Shown here in pieces: positions 29,465 to 37,730 of a DNA stretch of 64,000 nt; position 1 is the first letter of the stretch, and each line of letters starts with the position of its first letter. This stretch comes from Flagellimonas hadalis (GTDB lineage: Bacteria > Bacteroidota > Bacteroidia > Flavobacteriales > Flavobacteriaceae): positions 62,001-126,000 of the forward strand of contig NZ_VNIK02000010.1 of NCBI RefSeq assembly GCF_007785775.2, read 5' to 3'. The notes beneath the pieces were generated by a model. That model saw only the letters and a program-made list of their open reading frames with translations. It was not told the origin of the DNA and ran no database searches. The position numbers and the translations under genes were made by a program.

Positions 29465-29902
29465 ATGAGAAAACTGGCCATATTGCTTTCATTGACTTCT
29501 TTAATAATCAATCAGTCTTGTGATAGCCCAGATAAAGAAATTGACCTTCAAGGCAACAACCTTTTTGAACTTCAGTACATCAATGCAGGAATGTCGGGAG
29601 AAATCATCGAGAAGAAGGATTTGGATTTTAATGAATTCATTGAGCTTTCATCCAACAATCACTTTGTCAAAAGAAGGGTGTACCCGGACAGTACCAGTAT
29701 TGCCAAAGGCAGTTACCTTTTGATACAATCAGAAGATGCAAAGTATTATGAATTTGAATATGAAGCGGAAAGCTATTTAATCCAAAATTGTACAAGTTCC
29801 CTTAAGGAACATATTTCTATTTTGAACAACATGGAAATATTCAATGGAGGTTACCTTCCATGTGATGGTCCGGGTTTTGGATATAGATTAGCCAACCAAT
29901 AA
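29465..29902 (+). CDS. Hypothetical lipoprotein
   Basis: A 145-residue protein with a lipoprotein signal MRKLAILLSLTSLIINQSC; this ATG at 29465 is chosen over one 12 codons upstream. The mature part alternates short beta-strand-like segments (ELQYINAGMSGEII, YLLIQSEDAKYYEFEYE) and has a further cysteine pair (NCTSS and LPCDGPGFGYRLAN) that could form a disulfide. I do not recognise the family. It stands alone between two accessory regions. Confidence 0.6.
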   Translation: MRKLAILLSLTSLIINQSCDSPDKEIDLQGNNLFELQYINAGMSGEIIEKKDLDFNEFIELSSNNHFVKRRVYPDSTSIAKGSYLLIQSEDAKYYEFEYEAESYLIQNCTSSLKEHISILNNMEIFNGGYLPCDGPGFGYRLANQ

Positions 29903-30382
29903 ATGCCAATCTCTAATAAGAAGCATCTGTTTTTCCAATTTCTCCATCAAGGGATGACTGGATTTCATGTCCAGAATCAACACCCTGTTTATTAAATAGT
30001 TACAAATATTTTTCTAAAATAGGTAACCGTATGGGTGACGTTCTAATTGTACCGGATTACTCTCATTTGTATTGAAGATAGTAAAAATTGTCTCAATATC
30101 CATGAAGATGATGCTCTCCCGCTTGAAACGCCGAACATTTATACCCCTACCGCCAGATTAAATTGAGTACCCTCCATAAAAATGTAAGAAATTGACTTTC
30201 AATATTCCAAACCCAAATCTAGGATGGACCATATTTTCAGTTTTAGTGGTCTCGCCCAGCGGTCGCACCCAATAAGACACAATCAAATGGATTTGATTTA
30301 TTGCATTTTGAGAATATCAATGAATTTGATATTCTTATAGCCTATTTGTTGGTCATTTTAAAGAAAGTTACCAAAGCAATAA
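29903..30382. other. Intergenic region with a degenerate repeat copy
   Basis: A 480-bp stretch with no supported gene. It contains one copy of a diverged ~150-bp repeat (30125-30271) whose partner is at 49796-49944. The AraC-type gene must have its promoter in the last 100 bp, which I could not pin down. Confidence 0.5.
30125..30271 (+). repeat. Degenerate interspersed repeat, copy A (mobile-element end candidate)
   Basis: Two blocks match the copy at 49796: GAAACGCCGAACAT...ATTAAATTGAGTACCCTCC (about 40 of 52 bases) and AATCTAGGATGGACC...TTTTAGTGGTCTCGCCCAGC (about 40 of 56 bases), separated by ~40 unmatched bases. The short elements AAATTGAG-ACCCTCC and GGATGG--CA-ATTTT resemble the repeated boxes at the ends of IS21-like elements, but no transposase is adjacent. 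Origin is inferred. Confidence 0.5.
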
Positions 30383-31117
30383 ATGAAGTATACAAAAATA
30401 AAGCCCTACAAGGAATTAGAACCATTTATCCATTTCTATTGGGAACTGAAGGGAAACGAACAAGAAGGACTATGGGAACGGGTTTTTCCAGACGGATGTG
30501 CTGGGATATTTATGAATTTAGGCAATAGTTGTTTGACAGATAATGGTGCCCTTTCATTGGAGTATGGAAAAACTTATGTGGTCGGTGCAATGACCTCATT
30601 CAAGGACAGCTTTATTGATCACGATACACACTTGGTAGGAGTGTGTTTAAAACCAGGGGCTTTTGCAAATTTTTATAGGTACACCCCACAAATTGAATTG
30701 ATCGATAATACCGTGGAACTTGAAAAATCCAAATCCTTCAATATTGATAAAATGCTTGAAGCCCACTTCAATTATTTCGACCATTTTTACTCAGGGAGAA
30801 TAAAAAGTAAAAGCAATCCACTCCAATCCGTTATCAGTGACATTCATTTAACAAACGGACAAATTGCCATTAACAAACTGTCAAAACAAAATTTCACTTC
30901 TGTAAGACAATTGGAACGTGATTTTAAAAAGTTCATCGGTCTGTCCCCAAAGGAATATGCAAACATTATTCGATTTCAATATGCTCTTAGCTTAATTAAA
31001 AATTCAGGGGAAAAACGTAGTCTGTTGGAGATTGCCTTTGAATGTGGCTATTACGATCATTCACATCTTACCAATGAAATCAAAAGAAACACAGGACTTG
31101 CACCATCACAACTTTAA
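30383..31117 (+). CDS. AraC family transcriptional regulator (DUF6597-type N-terminus)
   Basis: A 244-residue regulator. The N-terminal domain (KIKPYKELEPFIHFYWELKG, VFPDGCAGIFMNLG, TYVVGAMTSFKDSF) is the DUF6597 type that often precedes AraC DNA-binding domains in Bacteroidota. The C-terminal HTH pair follows (LSKQNFTSVRQLERDFKKFI, LLEIAFECGYYDHSHLTNEI). The gene downstream is a RibD-like reductase 73 bp away, on the same strand, and may be a target. Confidence 0.88.
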   Translation: MKYTKIKPYKELEPFIHFYWELKGNEQEGLWERVFPDGCAGIFMNLGNSCLTDNGALSLEYGKTYVVGAMTSFKDSFIDHDTHLVGVCLKPGAFANFYRYTPQIELIDNTVELEKSKSFNIDKMLEAHFNYFDHFYSGRIKSKSNPLQSVISDIHLTNGQIAINKLSKQNFTSVRQLERDFKKFIGLSPKEYANIIRFQYALSLIKNSGEKRSLLEIAFECGYYDHSHLTNEIKRNTGLAPSQL

Positions 31118-31190
31118 TTTGTCGCATTTTTACAAAGTACGGGTGGTTATCCAAAAGTAAATTTGTAGCAACATTAAAATTCAAAAGAGA

Positions 31191-31724
31191 ATGCGAAAAA
31201 TATCACTTTTCATTGCAACAAGTTTGGATGGTTACATTGCAAAGCCCAATGATGACCTTGGTTTCTTGAAACTTGTTGAAAAAGAAGGAGAGGACTATGG
31301 TTATACGGAATTTACGGACACGGTCGATACCATAATCATCGGTAGAAGAACCTACGATTATGTAATTGGAGAAATTGGCATTGGCCATTATGATAATGGA
31401 CAACGGGATGTTTATGTCATCACCCGGACTGAAAGACCTCAGAACGGCAGAACAATTTTTTATACAGGCAACTTAGCAGAATTAGTGAAGGAACTGAAAT
31501 CCAAGGAAGGGAAAACTATTTATTGTGACGGTGGAGCAGAAATCATAAATGAGTTATTGAAGCTCGATTTGATCGATGAGTTCATAATTTCAATTATACC
31601 TGTTTTGTTAGGTAGTGGCACGAGACTATTTGATGATGGAAGACCTGAACAAATACTTGAATTTGTCGAGGTCAAAACTTTTGTCACCGGATTGACCCAA
31701 TTGCATTATAAGCGGAGAAAATAA
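31191..31724 (+). CDS. Dihydrofolate reductase/RibD C-terminal-like family protein
   Basis: A 177-residue NADPH-dependent reductase-fold protein: ISLFIATSLDGYIAKPNDDL at the start, DTIIIGRRTYDYV, VITRTERP, IYCDGGAEIINELLKLDLID, then VLLGSGTRLF. These match the yyaP/YwjB branch of RibD_C proteins; the natural substrate is unknown. A TAAATTTG sequence at 31158-31165 fits the TAnnTTTG -7 promoter element and would give a ~22-nt leader. Confidence 0.88.
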   Translation: MRKISLFIATSLDGYIAKPNDDLGFLKLVEKEGEDYGYTEFTDTVDTIIIGRRTYDYVIGEIGIGHYDNGQRDVYVITRTERPQNGRTIFYTGNLAELVKELKSKEGKTIYCDGGAEIINELLKLDLIDEFIISIIPVLLGSGTRLFDDGRPEQILEFVEVKTFVTGLTQLHYKRRK

Positions 31725-32044
31725 GCAAAAGGCAGACAGTAAAAATTATTGCCCTTCCCATTTGGAAAAGATGAAAAACAAAGTCAAACTTTATAAATTA
31801 ATCTTACTTTAAAAAAAATTCCATATCAGAAGTTGCCGCAAACTATAATTGTCATACTGAATAATGAATATTACAAAGAGCTCATTAATTTCTATTAAAA
31901 TAGCCTTAAGGAACTGAATCCTAAGTTCAGTTCTTTTCTTTTATCTTTGTTTCGGTGCCTGGAAATGGCATAAAATCCAAGTATTCCAGCTTTAATATAG
32001 AAAGCCATAACCTCCAAAATCAAAACAATAATGTCAAAGCCCCA
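31725..32044. other. Intergenic region with an inverted repeat and a -7 element
   Basis: A 320-bp gap. Apart from the inverted repeat/promoter element at 31911-31949, I see nothing in it. Confidence 0.5.
31911..31949 (+). promoter_or_regulatory. Inverted repeat followed by a TATCTTTG -7 element
   Basis: GAACTGAA (31911-31918) and TTCAGTTC (31926-31933) form perfect 8-bp arms with a 7-base spacer, then a T-rich run and TATCTTTG (31942-31949), a full match to TAnnTTTG. Two readings are possible: an operator over the -33 region of the Crp/Fnr-like gene, or a terminator (stem plus TTCTTTTCTTTT) of the upstream gene. The sequence supports both. Confidence 0.5.
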
Positions 32045-32620
32045 ATGCTCGAAATTTTCAAAGGACATATAGCAAAATTTGCACAAATCCCTGACGATGA
32101 ATTCGAAGAAATTATAAAATTCTTCGACACCAAGGAGGTGGACAAAAAAGAAAACCTCTTAGAGGAGGGTCAAATTTGCAGACACCACTATTTCGTCTTG
32201 AACGGCCTACTGCGAAAGTTCTTCATCAACGAAAAAGGCATCGAACAAACCACCGAATTTGCCATAGAGACCTGGTGGATTACCGACAACTTTGCGTATG
32301 AACGTAAAATCCCTTCAGAATTTTATATTCAGGCCATAGAAAAATCTTTGATACTGTATATCACACAGGAGAACCAGGAAAAGTTATTGGAGAAATTTCC
32401 GGTTATGGAACGCTATTTCCGTTATATATATCAGCGTGCTTTTGCAGCGGCTCAAAAGCGCATCAAATTTCTTTTTTCGCTTTCGAAAGAAGAATTTTAT
32501 ATCCAGGCCGTTACGAATCATCCTGAATTTGTGCAACGTGTCCCCCAGTACTTAATCGCTTCCTATTTGGGGTTTACACCCGAATACTTAAGTGAAATTC
32601 GTAAGAGGCACATTTCTTAA
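32045..32620 (+). CDS. Crp/Fnr family transcriptional regulator
   Basis: A 191-residue protein with a cyclic-nucleotide-binding-like beta-roll (FDTKEVDKKENLLEEGQIC, RHHYFVLNGLLRKFFI) and a compact C-terminal helix-turn-helix (VPQYLIASYLGFTPEYLSEI). The start MLEIFKGHIAKFAQ (32045) is preferred over 31955, since the upstream codons look non-coding. It lacks an N-terminal four-cysteine Fnr cluster, so it is not a classic oxygen sensor. A carboxymuconolactone decarboxylase-like gene follows at 68 bp, a common pairing in Bacteroidota. It is one candidate, on proximity only, for the Fnr-like palindromes of the nos island. Confidence 0.85.
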   Translation: MLEIFKGHIAKFAQIPDDEFEEIIKFFDTKEVDKKENLLEEGQICRHHYFVLNGLLRKFFINEKGIEQTTEFAIETWWITDNFAYERKIPSEFYIQAIEKSLILYITQENQEKLLEKFPVMERYFRYIYQRAFAAAQKRIKFLFSLSKEEFYIQAVTNHPEFVQRVPQYLIASYLGFTPEYLSEIRKRHIS

Positions 32621-32688
32621 ACCATATTAAGTTTTTCCGTTTTCCCATTTTCAAATTTTGCATTGAACAATTTTAAAAGAAAAATACA

Positions 32689-33141
32689 ATGCAAAAACGA
32701 TTCAACATTAAAGAAGTAGCTCCAAGTGCCCTTACAGCAATGATTGGTTTGGAAACCTATATTTCAACGTGTTCCATTTCAAATTCAACTAAAGAACTTA
32801 TAAAGATCCGAGCTTCGCAAATCAATGGTTGTGCCTATTGTATCAACATTCATACCCAAGACGCCATAAAAAATGGCGAAACCAATCAACGTATCTTTCT
32901 TTTGAATGACTGGAGGGAAGCCGAAGGAGTCTTTACAGAAGAAGAAAAAGTTGTATTGGCGATTACTGAAGAGATAACGTTGATTCATCAAGACGGATTG
33001 AAAGATGATACCTACACCAATGCCTTACAATTTTTTAGTGAAACGGAAATTGCGGATATTATTACGGCAATCATTACCATCAACATGTGGAACAGGGTCG
33101 TACGAAGCACCCACCTGTTAATAGGACAAAGTCTTGCATAA
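32689..33141 (+). CDS. Carboxymuconolactone decarboxylase/AhpD-like protein
   Basis: A 150-residue alkylhydroperoxidase-like protein with the AhpD core INGCAYCINIHTQDAIKNGE, where the CxxC pair and the following histidine form the redox site. ITAIITINMWNRVVRSTHL at the C-terminus is also typical. It probably reduces peroxides or acts as a thiol redox protein. It follows a Crp/Fnr-like gene, which may control it, and is closed by a hairpin terminator at 33153. Confidence 0.9.
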   Translation: MQKRFNIKEVAPSALTAMIGLETYISTCSISNSTKELIKIRASQINGCAYCINIHTQDAIKNGETNQRIFLLNDWREAEGVFTEEEKVVLAITEEITLIHQDGLKDDTYTNALQFFSETEIADIITAIITINMWNRVVRSTHLLIGQSLA

Positions 33142-33564
33142 TACAATTGGTAAAGAAAATCGCAGGTTTAATGACTTGCGGTTTTCTTATATTGTTATCA
33201 AAATAGTACACTTTTAGTTGATGTAGTCACAGATTTTTGCCATTGTTCCCTGGTTGTCCACTTTTGGCGAAAAAGTAGAGACGAATGCTAGGAGTGTACC
33301 ATTTAAAAAGCCTCAGTCTGCGCGGGAAATCAGTCCGGTGACTTCTGACACCTTTTCAAAAAAACTTTTAGTGGAAAAATGAGTGTAGCGATATGGTCCA
33401 GCTTACCGGAAAATTTTAGAGGCAGTACTCCTTATAAAAAAGAAGATGGGAATGTTCCCCGTACTTTTCCAATAATACAAAGATCAAACCCCAACAGAAT
33501 GCCAAGAAAGATAAATCTTGAGTTTTAATTGGTCATAAATCCTAGCGGTCCTTGTCTGTAACAG
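33142..33564. other. Intergenic region with a terminator and mobile-element-like boxes
   Basis: A 423-bp gap. After the hairpin at 33153-33188 come GTACACTTTT (33206) and GTCCACTTTT (about 50 bp later), spaced repeats like the ends of IS21-type elements. A 49-codon open frame (33379-33528, ending RMPRKINLEF) is present, but I cannot support it as a gene. Confidence 0.35.
33153..33190. terminator. Intrinsic terminator
   Basis: AAGAAAATCGCA (33153-33164) pairs with TGCGGTTTTCTT (33177-33188), one G-U pair, loop of 12. The U-rich right arm and AT-rich tail follow 12 bp after the stop of the AhpD-like gene. Confidence 0.75.
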
Positions 33565-33912
33565 TTATCTCTTGTAAAACAAATATATCCAGATGGTCCT
33601 GGACCACTTAAAATTAAAAGTACTCAACATTGAAGCCATAATGGCGACCAGAATAAAAACCATAAGAGGCCTTAAACCAAAAAAATACCAAAAAACAACA
33701 AATACTGATATCATTTCTGCAGCTGCCAGCGCATAGCTAACGAACATTGCGCCAAAGAAGAATCCTGTCTCCCTCTCAAATTTATAATGACAGTTCTGAC
33801 ACCTTTCATACATTCTAGGAATCCGTAAAGGATATCCCTTTGAAGGGTTGAAAATGGCACTTTTCCTACAGTTTGGACATTTACATGTTGCAATGTTACT
33901 CAAGATGGACAT
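33565..33912 (-). CDS. DUF983 family membrane protein
   Basis: A 115-residue protein with an N-terminal zinc-ribbon-like region (CKCPNCRKSAIF and CQNCHYKFERETG, two CxxC pairs) followed by two transmembrane helices (FFGAMFVSYALAAAEMISVF and PLMVFILVAIMASMLSTF). These are the features of DUF983, common in Bacteroidota and Alphaproteobacteria; its function is unknown. It is divergent from an AraC-type gene. Confidence 0.88.
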   Translation of the reverse strand: MSILSNIATCKCPNCRKSAIFNPSKGYPLRIPRMYERCQNCHYKFERETGFFFGAMFVSYALAAAEMISVFVVFWYFFGLRPLMVFILVAIMASMLSTFNFKWSRTIWIYLFYKR

Positions 33913-34002
33913 ATAGTTTCCAATTTGATCACAAAATTAACATACAATCGTCAATCCATACTTTAAACCAAATCGCAAATAATTGTACTTTTAGGACATT
34001 TT

Positions 34003-34887
34003 ATGAGAATACCAGATTTAAAGCTAACCCAGTTCCATAGCCACACACTAATCAATCAAGTGTATTTTAATACTTTCTCCGATCATGTAGTATTAAACCA
34101 TAAATTGATCAACACACCACACACCCATGACTTTTTTCTATGTGTTTTATTTACCAGTGGAGAGGGAACCCATGAAATAGACTTTGGTACCTATGCGATC
34201 CGACCGGGAGCTGTCTTCTTTTTAAGACCGGGTCAGAGTCATTTTTGGAAATTCAAATCACAACCTGAGGGTTTTATATTTTTCCACTCCAGATCTTTCT
34301 ATGAACTCAATTTTTCGGGTCACGCTCTTTCCTCTTTTCCATTTTACAGTTCACTACAGAACCCACCACTACTTCATGTCCATGGAATTTCATTGAAGAA
34401 ACTCAAAGCGCTTTTCAAGGAATCATTATCGGAATACCAAGGATCGGAACCTTATAGGGAAATGAAAATTGCCAACTTTATCAACGCCATTTATATTGAA
34501 CTTGCACGCAGTTATTCCTCGAATATAGATATGCATCAACTAGTTTCATACAAATATGCAGCACTACTCGAGCAGTTGCAAGGTTTGATAAACATCCATT
34601 TTTACCTGGAGAAATTCCCTAAATTTTACGCCAACCAATTGAACATTACCCCCAAACATCTTAATAGGATTGTTCGTGACACCATTAATAAAACTACGCA
34701 ACAATTGATTTCTGAAAGGGTGATTTTGGAGGCACAGCGGTTAATAGTCCATACAGCAGATCCCTTATCCCAAATTGCCTATACCCTTGGATTTTCAGAT
34801 TACGCTTACTTCTCCAAATTGTTCAAGTTAAAAACAGGAATGTCTCCAATGGAGTTTAGAAATCAGTATACCGGGGCAATTTCCTAG
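34003..34887 (+). CDS. AraC family transcriptional regulator with cupin sensor domain
   Basis: A 294-residue AraC protein. The N-terminal cupin has TPHTHDFFLCVLFTSGEGTH and IRPGAVFFLRPGQSHFWKF. The C-terminal DNA-binding domain has LNITPKHLNRIVRDTINKTT and LSQIAYTLGFSDYAYFSKLF. It is the last regulator before the nitrous oxide island, but a transposase fragment lies between, so a role in nos control is only possible. Confidence 0.9.
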   Translation: MRIPDLKLTQFHSHTLINQVYFNTFSDHVVLNHKLINTPHTHDFFLCVLFTSGEGTHEIDFGTYAIRPGAVFFLRPGQSHFWKFKSQPEGFIFFHSRSFYELNFSGHALSSFPFYSSLQNPPLLHVHGISLKKLKALFKESLSEYQGSEPYREMKIANFINAIYIELARSYSSNIDMHQLVSYKYAALLEQLQGLINIHFYLEKFPKFYANQLNITPKHLNRIVRDTINKTTQQLISERVILEAQRLIVHTADPLSQIAYTLGFSDYAYFSKLFKLKTGMSPMEFRNQYTGAIS

Positions 34888-35037
34888 TTAACTGGATTTA
34901 CTTGGTCCAAATCTTTTGTCCAGTCCAAAATATAAGGTTGCTGGTATCAGGCAGTCCAATGATTTGTAGTGTCTCCTGTTGTTGTAAAAGTCCAAGAGCC
35001 CTTCCAATCTCTCCTTGAACTTAGTCATAATACTAGT
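34888..35037 (-). pseudogene. Fragment of an integrase-core (DDE) transposase C-terminus
   Basis: The minus strand reads TKFKERLEGLLDFYNNRRHY, then KSLDCLIPATLYFGLDKRF, stop at 34888. The segment FYNNRRHYKSLDCLIPATLYF is the last part of the rve integrase core shared by IS3/IS481-like transposases (the usual form is FYNxxRPHxSL--TPAxxY). Only ~50 codons remain and the catalytic residues are missing. It abuts the stop codon of the AraC gene. Confidence 0.7.
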
Positions 35038-35111
35038 ACCTAACAAGATACAGCCTTCCAAAGAGTCGGGAACGAATTGATTTCATCCGGCTCTGTCCTA
35101 AACAAAAGAAT

Positions 35112-35177
35112 AAAGGACTTGTTTATCCTCTATATGACAATTATCATGTTCGAATCCACGGACCTCCCCTACTTTTG
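35112..35177 (+). promoter_or_regulatory. Composite promoter of the copper receptor operon
   Basis: Three elements in order: an AAAGGACT-TGTT-TATCCTCT inverted repeat (35112-35131), the Fnr-like palindrome ATGAC-AATT-ATCAT (35134-35147) and the -7 element TACTTTTG (35170-35177). The same elements occur at exactly the same offsets (0, +22, +58) upstream of the cytochrome c gene at 38745. The Fnr-like palindrome is centred ~41.5 bp before the expected transcription start (~35182), a class II activator position. No good -33 TTG is visible, as expected for an activator-dependent promoter. Confidence 0.7.
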
Positions 35178-35182
35178 TCCCT

Positions 35183-35560
35183 ATGAAACACACTGTTATC
35201 CTATTGGTCACACTCACTATGTTGGTCAAGCCCCTTTGGCCGATTATGGAATATGTGGCCAATTACGAATATATAACACAGGTGTTGTGCGAGAACAAGG
35301 ACAAGCCCCAATTGCACTGCAACGGTAAATGTTATCTCGCCAAGCAATTGGAAAAGCAACAAAAGGACCAAGACAAGAACCCTTTTGGGGAGCAGCGGTC
35401 AAAACCGGAGATCCAACCCCTAGTTTTCTTTCAATCTTTATTGGTTTTTGATTTCGGCAACCCTTTTCAGGTGTTCCCAGACAAGAATTATTTTCTATAT
35501 CAAGGAATCAGTCCCCAACTGTTCATTTGCGATATTCCCCATCCCCCTGAAACGGTCTGA
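35183..35560 (+). CDS. Small exported protein with CNGKC motif, copper receptor operon
   Basis: A 125-residue protein with an N-terminal hydrophobic signal/anchor (MKHTVILLVTLTMLVKPLWP) and a Cys-rich segment: Cys36, then HCNGKCYLAKQLEKQQK with Cys46 and Cys50. Small proteins with this HCNGKC-L pattern are often found just before TonB receptor genes in flavobacteria. The function is unknown; a role in metal binding is an inference from the cysteines and from the copper receptor that follows. The ATG lies only 6 bp after the predicted -7 element, so the mRNA would be almost leaderless unless the next ATG (35219) is used. Confidence 0.7.
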   Translation: MKHTVILLVTLTMLVKPLWPIMEYVANYEYITQVLCENKDKPQLHCNGKCYLAKQLEKQQKDQDKNPFGEQRSKPEIQPLVFFQSLLVFDFGNPFQVFPDKNYFLYQGISPQLFICDIPHPPETV

Positions 35561-35644
35561 ACAACTTCCCCGTACATGTCCGACACTTTAACGCTATTGG
35601 GACAGGTACCCGACTTTTTTTGAACTGATTCAAAATCCTTACTA

Positions 35645-37705
35645 ATGAAACTTACATATTCATTTTGGGGCGGGTTAGGTCGTTTACATTTCCTTGTATG
35701 TATTCTATGTCTGGGCCATACCCTATTGTACCAGCAGAACATACAAGCCCAGGATCCTATCACCTCCCCTATCATAGATTCCATTCTTACTGTAGATTTA
35801 AAGGAGGTTATTGTCATCTCGTCCTATAAGAGGAGTATTGAGCATAGCTCTCAGCCAAAGCCGTTATCCACTTTAGATCAATATCTGGAGTCCTCCAAAA
35901 AAGTATCCATGCTGAAACGGGGTGCCTATGCTTGGGACCCCATGCTCAACGACATGACCTCGGAGCGCTTGTCCATCACCATAGACGGCATGCGGATCTT
36001 TGGTGCCTGTACCGATAAAATGGACCCCATAACCTCCTATGTGGACGTGTCCAACCTATCGGATGTCCACGTGGAAAGCGGACAACAAGGTGCCCAGCAT
36101 GGAAACATGATCGGAGGGGCACTGGACATGCGTTTGGAAAAGAGCAACTTTAAACCCTTGGGGTGGACCGGTGCTGTGGAAACAGGCTATGAGACCAACA
36201 ACATTGCCCAAATCATGGGTGGAGAGCTCAATTATTCTGACAGGAAATTCTATATGGATACCGATATCATCTATCGAAAGGCGGAAAACTATACCGCAGG
36301 TGGTGGTGAGGAAGTTGCCTATTCCCAGTATGAAAAATACAATTTGTCCGCCAATGCAGGGTACCACATATCAGAAGATCAGAAATTACAGGCGAGTTTT
36401 ATTTTTGACGAGGCCCGTGATGTGGGCTATCCTGCACTTCCCATGGATGTATCCTTGGCACGAGCCTTTATTGGATCCTTAAGTTGGGAACAATCTGATT
36501 TCATCGGAGGCCTTACCAATTGGGAAACCAAGATATATACGAATACGGTTACACATATCATGGATGATAGCCAAAGACCCAACGTACCCATTCGGATGGA
36601 TATGCCCGGTTGGAGCGATACGTATGGGTTATACTCCCAGGCCAAATTGTCATTGGACCACCACACCTTCTTTGGCAAAATCGATGGATATTACAATCGT
36701 TCCCTGGCGGAAATGACCATGTACCCCAATGACCCCAACCAACAGGAAATGTTCATGCTGACCTGGCCCGATGTACGAACCTTGAATGCGGGCATCTACT
36801 TGGAGGATAGGATAACACTCAGGGAAGATGTGATAAAGTTATCGACCCGATTGGCCTTCCAAGCTTTCAAAATAGCCGATGAGTTTGGATTGAACAGCCT
36901 TCGGATTTTCTATCCTGATATGGAGCAAAGACAAACCCGTGCCTTAAAAAGTGTTTCGGCACACTATCACAAAAGGTTCAAGAAATGGCATATCAATGGG
37001 GGCGTTGCCTACGGTGATCGTGCACCTTCGGTTTCGGAAGGTTTTGGTTTTTATCTGTTCAACAGTTTTGATAACCATGATTACATAGGCCATCCAGAGC
37101 TGAAAAATGAAAAGGCCTTGGAGACCAGTATCAAAATTACATTGCCGCTAAAAGATGTTACGGTCAGTATGGAAGGCAATCATTTTCATACATGGAACTA
37201 TATCATTGGGGAGATCCATCCCGAACTGGACGTGATGACCATTGGTGCCGATGGCATAAAAGTCTATACCAATTTGGAGTACGCCAATCTGTATAACCTG
37301 TCTTTGGATATGGGCTGCCAGATCACCTCGGGACTGGACTGGAGTGGATTGATCTCCTACCATAGGGGAACCGACCACAATGGCCGTAATCTGCCCTTTA
37401 TCAGTCCCTTTACGTATCGTTCCCAATTGAAATATACCAAGGGAGGCTTTTCAGCTGCATTGACCCTATCGGGTGCTATGGCCCAAACCAATTTTAGTCC
37501 CGATTTTGGGGAAGACCGCACACCGGCCTATACCCTATTGTCATTATCCTTGGGCAAGACCTTTTCCATTGGTGGGAACAATCTGCATGCCAAGACAGGG
37601 ATAGAAAACTTGTTTGACACCTATTATTCAACCTATTCCGATTGGAACAATATACCTCGGATGGGCAGGAACTTTTTCATGACCCTATCCTATGCCATTA
37701 ATTAA
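35645..37705 (+). CDS. TonB-dependent copper receptor, OprC/NosA-like
   Basis: A 686-residue outer membrane receptor with signal peptide (cleavage near IQAQD), TonB-box region (DLKEVIVISS), plug (residues ~60-170) and 22-strand barrel ending MTLSYAIN. The plug has FGACTDKMDPITSYV, matching the GxCxxxMDPxTxY region of OprC/NosA. Cys122 and Met126 give CxxxM, and His304-Ile-Met306 gives HxM; in Pseudomonas OprC the Cu site uses Cys143, Met147, His323 and Met325, nearly the same spacing (182 against 180 residues). It likely imports copper for NosZ, encoded downstream. No carboxypeptidase-like N-terminal domain is present. Confidence 0.87.
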   Translation: MKLTYSFWGGLGRLHFLVCILCLGHTLLYQQNIQAQDPITSPIIDSILTVDLKEVIVISSYKRSIEHSSQPKPLSTLDQYLESSKKVSMLKRGAYAWDPMLNDMTSERLSITIDGMRIFGACTDKMDPITSYVDVSNLSDVHVESGQQGAQHGNMIGGALDMRLEKSNFKPLGWTGAVETGYETNNIAQIMGGELNYSDRKFYMDTDIIYRKAENYTAGGGEEVAYSQYEKYNLSANAGYHISEDQKLQASFIFDEARDVGYPALPMDVSLARAFIGSLSWEQSDFIGGLTNWETKIYTNTVTHIMDDSQRPNVPIRMDMPGWSDTYGLYSQAKLSLDHHTFFGKIDGYYNRSLAEMTMYPNDPNQQEMFMLTWPDVRTLNAGIYLEDRITLREDVIKLSTRLAFQAFKIADEFGLNSLRIFYPDMEQRQTRALKSVSAHYHKRFKKWHINGGVAYGDRAPSVSEGFGFYLFNSFDNHDYIGHPELKNEKALETSIKITLPLKDVTVSMEGNHFHTWNYIIGEIHPELDVMTIGADGIKVYTNLEYANLYNLSLDMGCQITSGLDWSGLISYHRGTDHNGRNLPFISPFTYRSQLKYTKGGFSAALTLSGAMAQTNFSPDFGEDRTPAYTLLSLSLGKTFSIGGNNLHAKTGIENLFDTYYSTYSDWNNIPRMGRNFFMTLSYAIN

Positions 37706-37730
37706 CAACACACCCAAAAAATTTATAACG

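Noticed and set aside
33379..33528. A 49-codon plus frame ending RMPRKINLEF
   Set aside because: The end resembles an outer-membrane strand, but it is too short, has no neighbours to support it, and lies in mobile-element debris.
33991..34005. AGGACATTTTATGAG just before the AraC gene, like half of the Rrf2-type operator
   Set aside because: Only one half-site matches and the second arm is absent, so chance is likely.
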